Assembly: GCF_030272615.1 (NCBI RefSeq)
Contig: NW_026729296.1
Coordinates: forward strand, 47,036 to 111,035
DNA: 64,000 nucleotides
DNA from: Cryptomeria japonica
Taxonomy: Eukaryota > Streptophyta > Pinopsida > Cupressales > Cupressaceae
Direction: 5' to 3'
Shown here: one piece after another, positions 60,401 to 64,000 of the stretch
How positions within the stretch are numbered: the stretch's first letter is position 1
Layout of the letters: the number at the start of each line of letters is the position of its first letter
Notes under the pieces: model-generated
The model's input: only the letters and a program-made list of their open reading frames with translations
Database searches by the model: none
Told to the model about the DNA's origin: nothing
Made by a program: the position numbers and the translations under genes

Positions 60401-60599
60401 CCCCATAGAATAGACTTAGCTAGGAATGAATCACTAGGGACCCTAGGTTCTCCAATTTATAGTCTATATACCCTGAAACATCTCCCTCAACTATAACTCT
60501 GGCGGGTATTTGAGATAGGGCATTATATTTCATTTTCTTTTGAAGAAATTCAGTTGAATCTACAAGTGCACTAGAACTAGAGTGTGATGTAGAAGCCAT
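57459..60599 (-). pseudogene. ORF2 of the copia-like element, accessory/coiled-coil protein of unknown role
   Basis: Start codon 60599-60597; the frame is constant to about 57850 and I cannot fix the natural end (57459 is the last plausible stop). Stops occur near 60421, 59715 and 58422. The N-terminal ~300 residues form a compact domain with ITLEAIHSIIGLWNIGE (about 60250) and a LRFRFGQLLVSLFFYF stretch (about 59900). The C-terminal part is Lys/Pro-rich, then a long KEEEKRKEEEKR-type repeat (58640-58390), then more coiled coil. It occupies the place of pol, between gag and the 3' LTR. Positionally it recalls the env-like ORF of SIRE-type copia elements, but I see no signal or membrane segments typical of an envelope. 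Confidence 0.7.
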
Positions 60600-61066
60600 G
60601 ATAAGAGAGAATTTTGAGAAATACCTTCACAATCCAAATTTTAGGGTTTGCCAATGTTGCCCAGAATACACCACTTCGATTGCTAGATTACTGCTTAGTG
60701 TTCTTCACTAATAGATTGAAAAAGATCTCTAGATTCCTTTGCAAGATTTTTGAGTTCACTTTGAATCACTAGATGAATCGCTCTTTGTCGCTCTGCTCTT
60801 GAAAATTCTTCTCTCAAAAATAGATAAGTGAAAATGACAATGAAAACCCTTTTAAACAGACTTTCACCTACCATCATAAATGCATCATCACTAGGGCACA
60901 AACCCTAATTTTGCCTTTTATTGCTTCAAGTCTTCTGTCAACTGACAGGTAACATATATCGGTTAAGGTCTTTACCAATATAAACTGGGGGTTTGAAATA
61001 TTTTAGCAATATATTCCCCCTAAGATTTTATAAAGCTCAGTTTGTCGGTTCAGAGACTAGTTCATC
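60600..61066. other. Spacer between gag and ORF2 of the copia-like element
   Basis: Non-coding as far as I can see; contains no protease or integrase motif, so the pol deletion is complete here. Confidence 0.6.
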
Positions 61067-62276
61067 CTATGACACTTCTTCTGATTTATTTTTCCAAGTT
61101 TTAGTCATCCCCACTTGAACGGTTTCAACATCAATCTTCCCTTCTAGAGTGATCGGTATATCATCTGATAGGTTCTTTCTTAGTCTGCAAGTTTTGGCAA
61201 TGTGTCCCAATTTGTTGCAATGATAGCATACCATTCCAGGTGTTCTCCATGGTCCGTTATTCATACTACCATTCTTCCTTCTGCATGTTACGTCAGTGTG
61301 ACCACTACCATGATAAATCAAACAAGTTTTTCTCCAACTAGTAGCCGCTTGATGACCACCTGACCGATGGTTATAGGTATTGTATCGGTTGGGATTTTGG
61401 TTCACAGAGGGTTCCGGGATAACTCCTTGAGTCCTTGGAGGATATCTCCCAGTGTTGTGCAAAACTGACCTGCATTCAAATGCTCTATACCCAAAATTAT
61501 TGCATGCATAACAGTTTCCATTGAATCTATTGGATCTAGGCATATTGTTTTGAAAATAAGGAAAATTGTTGTAGGCCTTTCTTCTACACACATTAGCAGT
61601 ATGTCCTTCTTTGAGACAATTAAAGCAAATAGGTTTAAATTTTTTCTTACCTTTTCCTTTGGATGTCAGTTGCTTCTTTGATGTTGCTTTTGTTCTAGAG
61701 GTCTCACTTTCCTCATATCTAGAGAAACCAAGTCCAGTGGTATTCTTTACTGGCTTTGCTAATTCTAGCTTAGTAGTACTTTGATTGAATTTGGCAAGTA
61801 TCTCCTTTGACTCAGTAAGCTCTTGGAAATAGCAGCAATAGATTCCATCAAGGTTGCATTCTTAGAAATAGCCATGTTTAGTTCACCTTGCATTTCTTCT
61901 TTTTCCACTTTACTCTCTTGAAGATGAGTGGTAAGGGTTTTGATTTCTTGCTTCAGCTTGGAGATCTGTGTTTTACCAGATCTTCAGCTTTCCTCCTGTT
62001 CTCAAGCTCCTGACTCATTTTGATAGTCAGTCCTTCCAATTCTCTTCTCAGGTTGGCTTTAGATTCATTCAATTTTTCAACTTCTTCAACTAGGGCATCC
62101 ATGTCTGCTTCATCAGAAGAGCTATTTTCAGTGAGTTCCATCAGTTTCTCAGCATGCTCTCTTCTTTTGGCCAAAGAGACTATATATTTGATTTTGAGTT
62201 CATCATAGGCTCTCTCAGTTTGAGTGAGACGATGAGTAAGTTCCCTCACATTGTACTCCCCCATATCTCCTTCCAA
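61067..62276 (-). pseudogene. gag-like gene with four zinc knuckles
   Basis: The minus frame starts with a coiled-coil region (62276-61953), shifts frame near 61970, passes stops, and from about 61640 encodes CFNCLKEGHTANVC, CYACNNFGYRAFEC (H replaced by Y), CLIYHGSGHTDVTC (second C replaced) and CYHCNKLGHIAKTC (about 61225). Typical copia gag has one knuckle; here two of the four are degenerate. The usual gag N-terminal capsid part is not seen between the primer site and this ORF, so the gene may be 5'-truncated. RNA packaging in trans is the expected role of such a protein. Confidence 0.7.
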
Positions 62277-62298
62277 GTGGTTAGACTTATAGAAAGAT

Positions 62299-62312
62299 TG
62301 GCTCTGATACCA
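62299..62312 (-). promoter_or_regulatory. Primer-binding site (initiator Met tRNA) of the copia-like element
   Basis: TGGTATCAGAGCCA on minus, two bases from the LTR. Confidence 0.9.
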
Positions 62313-62314
62313 AT

Positions 62315-63487
62315 TGATGAATACTAAGAGGTGGGGTGAATTAGTATACCAAAAAATACTATAAACAAACTTTTAAATAATTTAGCAGATAACCGGTACA
62401 ACAGATTCACTAATAAACTGGTTAAGATAAATGCAAACTAAATAGAAAACAAAGCATTCACCCACAAGAGCACAATCACCATAACACAATATGTTTGACG
62501 TGGAAACCCAAATGGGAAAAACCACGGTGAGCAAAAACTAACAAGTAACTAGCTCCAAAATAGAAACTATACTGGTTAAGGTCATATGATATTCTTCACC
62601 AGAACAGATCCTGTTAGGAATCTAGATCTCTATTAGGAGATAAGTCATGTTAAAGACTACCTTGTTAGAGGATTTTAGATCCATGTTTGTGAACCACCTT
62701 GTTAGAGGATTTACAAAGGCGTTTCTAGGCCTACCCAATTAAGGGTTTCAAACTTGTCGAAGATATTAGTAATAAACAAGTGAATGATCTAGACAATAGC
62801 ACAATATGCTTAATTAGATCCTTGTCAGCTCATTTTTAACGCATTTCAGCATTACTTCAGTCTTCAATATCTCCACACTCTATCTTTTCACACAGAGCTA
62901 ATATGCTCTACAATGATCACACATAACCTTTTCTATCACACATCTCTCACATGCAAACCCTATACATGATGTCCTTATAAAGGAAATTGATTTCATGTCG
63001 ATCCAATAGAATTAGACTACAAGTTCTTAGGTTCAGTGCATCTAGACACATTTGGTAACATGACACAAAATCACCACCAAAGTGTCGGTGGATGATAACT
63101 CATCACACATTATAGAAATACTGGTTAGTAACTCATCACAGAGTAATATTGGTTAATACAATATGCTGATTACCGGTTGTCAAAAATGAAGACTGGTAGA
63201 TCATAGTGTTCCGATCAAAAGTTAACTACCACTTGGGTCCTTCGTATCGCTTGTGATCCTTGAACCGCTTGGGGTCTCCATACCACTTCAGCTCTTCAGT
63301 CAATATGTGACCAATAAACATCTTCTACAAAATACCGATAGTCTAAAGACTATACATTCAATAATACACAATACCAGTTGGAACAATTATCGATTGAGCA
63401 TAACTCATACATCAAGAAATTGTGTGTCCATCATCAAGAAAGTGTGTGTCCATCAATGACAATCAAAACATCATCAAAATACCAACA
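62315..63487 (-). repeat. 5' LTR of the copia-like element
   Basis: 1173 bp, TG...CA on minus. It is uninterrupted and so shows the empty target site of the DNA transposon at 63187-63200. It is flanked by CATAC at 63488-63492. Confidence 0.92.
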
Positions 63488-63808
63488 CATACAACCATAT
63501 CGTTATTCTGCCAAAATCATTACTCAACCTAAACTTCATCATTTCCATCCATCATCCATCATTATTTGCATCAATTAATCATGGAGCATAATTGAGTATT
63601 CGAAAACATCATCAAGTGCATATAAACTCAAGGAATAATCAAATCGAAGCGGACATTTTGGTTTGCATTTGTGTTATCATCTTATGCTTGTTTTGATTTT
63701 ATTATTCTAATCCTAAGGTGTATGATGTTTTGTGTTTGCTTGGTTATTTAGTTTGTCTTTTATCCCTTCATATTTGCACACATTTTTCATTACACATTTT
63801 CTGGCACA
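63488..63808 (+). repeat. Outermost LTR, right part
   Basis: Resumes after the CATAC duplication. The end is put near CTGGCACA (63801-63808) because CTTGGTGAGACCC, a primer-site-like sequence, follows. The exact end is uncertain by several bases. Confidence 0.45.
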
Positions 63809-64000
63809 CTTGGTGAGACCCACTTCATGGGTCATTCTAACATCTTTTGTCGTTTAAGTGTGTTTTTGATAGATATTAAGCACTTGCAGGCAAAAATGCA
63901 AATCTACATGTGGATGTCCACCTCGATGGAAGTCTATTTTTGTCGATCTCAAAGTTTAATGAAATAGTGGGTTCTCTTCCATAAACGATGGGCGGGAACA
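63809..64000 (+). other. Start of the internal region of the outermost LTR element
   Basis: Leader-like, no ORF of note. The element continues past the window. Confidence 0.4.

Larger units (their letters stand above)
21912..63487 (-). mobile_element. Non-autonomous copia-like LTR element, interrupted by a DNA transposon
   Basis: On the minus strand the order is 5' LTR (63487-62315), Met-tRNA primer site (62312-62299), gag with zinc knuckles (62276-61067), ORF2 (60599 to about 57459), polypurine tract (57215-57204), and 3' LTR (57203-56929 plus 22798-21912). CATAC flanks both ends (21907-21911 and 63488-63492). Net length without the insertion is 7442 bp. No protease, integrase, reverse transcriptase or RNase H is present in the 5.1 kb internal region, so it depended on another element's enzymes. 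The copia assignment rests on the TGTTGG...CA ends and the TGGTATCAGAGCCA primer site, so it is an inference. Confidence 0.9.

Noticed and set aside
21912-63487. Reading the two related LTR segments at 22 kb and 62-63 kb as separate solo LTRs
   Set aside because: CATAC flanks only the outer edges, a primer site and a purine tract lie on the inner edges, and the split LTR is joined by the GACT duplication.

Overview
This window looks like nuclear DNA of a seed plant with a large, repeat-rich genome. A gymnosperm (conifer-type) is my best guess. The basis is one intron-rich plant receptor kinase gene surrounded by old LTR retrotransposons, very long LTRs, AT-rich spacers and many C-to-T type stop codons. 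The species is inferred, not seen.

Left part (1-10.6 kb): a degraded retroelement reading frame (65-1973), interrupted by a complete miniature LTR element (TRIM, 1536-1866) with two ~135 bp LTRs, a Met-tRNA primer site, a polypurine tract and the target duplication TGGAT. A non-coding stretch follows, then more degraded frame, a minus-strand LINE ORF1 remnant (6290-7110), and an AT-rich spacer with a diverged ~600 bp direct repeat and a three-copy ~90 bp minisatellite.

Gene (10,621-16,620): an apparently intact 14-exon malectin-like/LRR receptor kinase (882 codons by my exon model). All kinase motifs are present, and two consecutive introns require GC donors. Downstream (17.6-20.2 kb) are LTR-like fragments.

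Right part (21.15 kb to the end): a five-level nest of mobile elements, with the four inner levels dated by their target duplications. (1) A gypsy-like LTR starting at 21,154 and resuming at 63,488. (2) Inside it, a minus-strand, pol-less copia-like element (21,912-63,487, TSD CATAC). (3) Inside its 3' LTR, a 34.1 kb DNA transposon (22,799-56,928, TIR GGGTAAGTGC..., TSD GACT); the uninterrupted sister LTR at 63.19 kb shows the empty site. (4) Inside that, a gag-protease LTR element without reverse transcriptase (33,849-54,286, TSD ATAGT). (5) Inside that, a Tekay/Del-like gypsy element with ~3.8-3.9 kb LTRs (39,858-52,430, TSD TCTTC).

The DNA transposon is the most unusual part. Without the nested elements it is about 13.7 kb. 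It carries a decayed RNase-H-fold transposase gene on plus (23,993-27,163), a second, unrecognised multi-exon gene on minus (about 30.2-32.2 kb), GGGATC-rich subterminal clusters, and large CTTAAG-bearing tandem arrays in inverted orientation on either side of the second gene.
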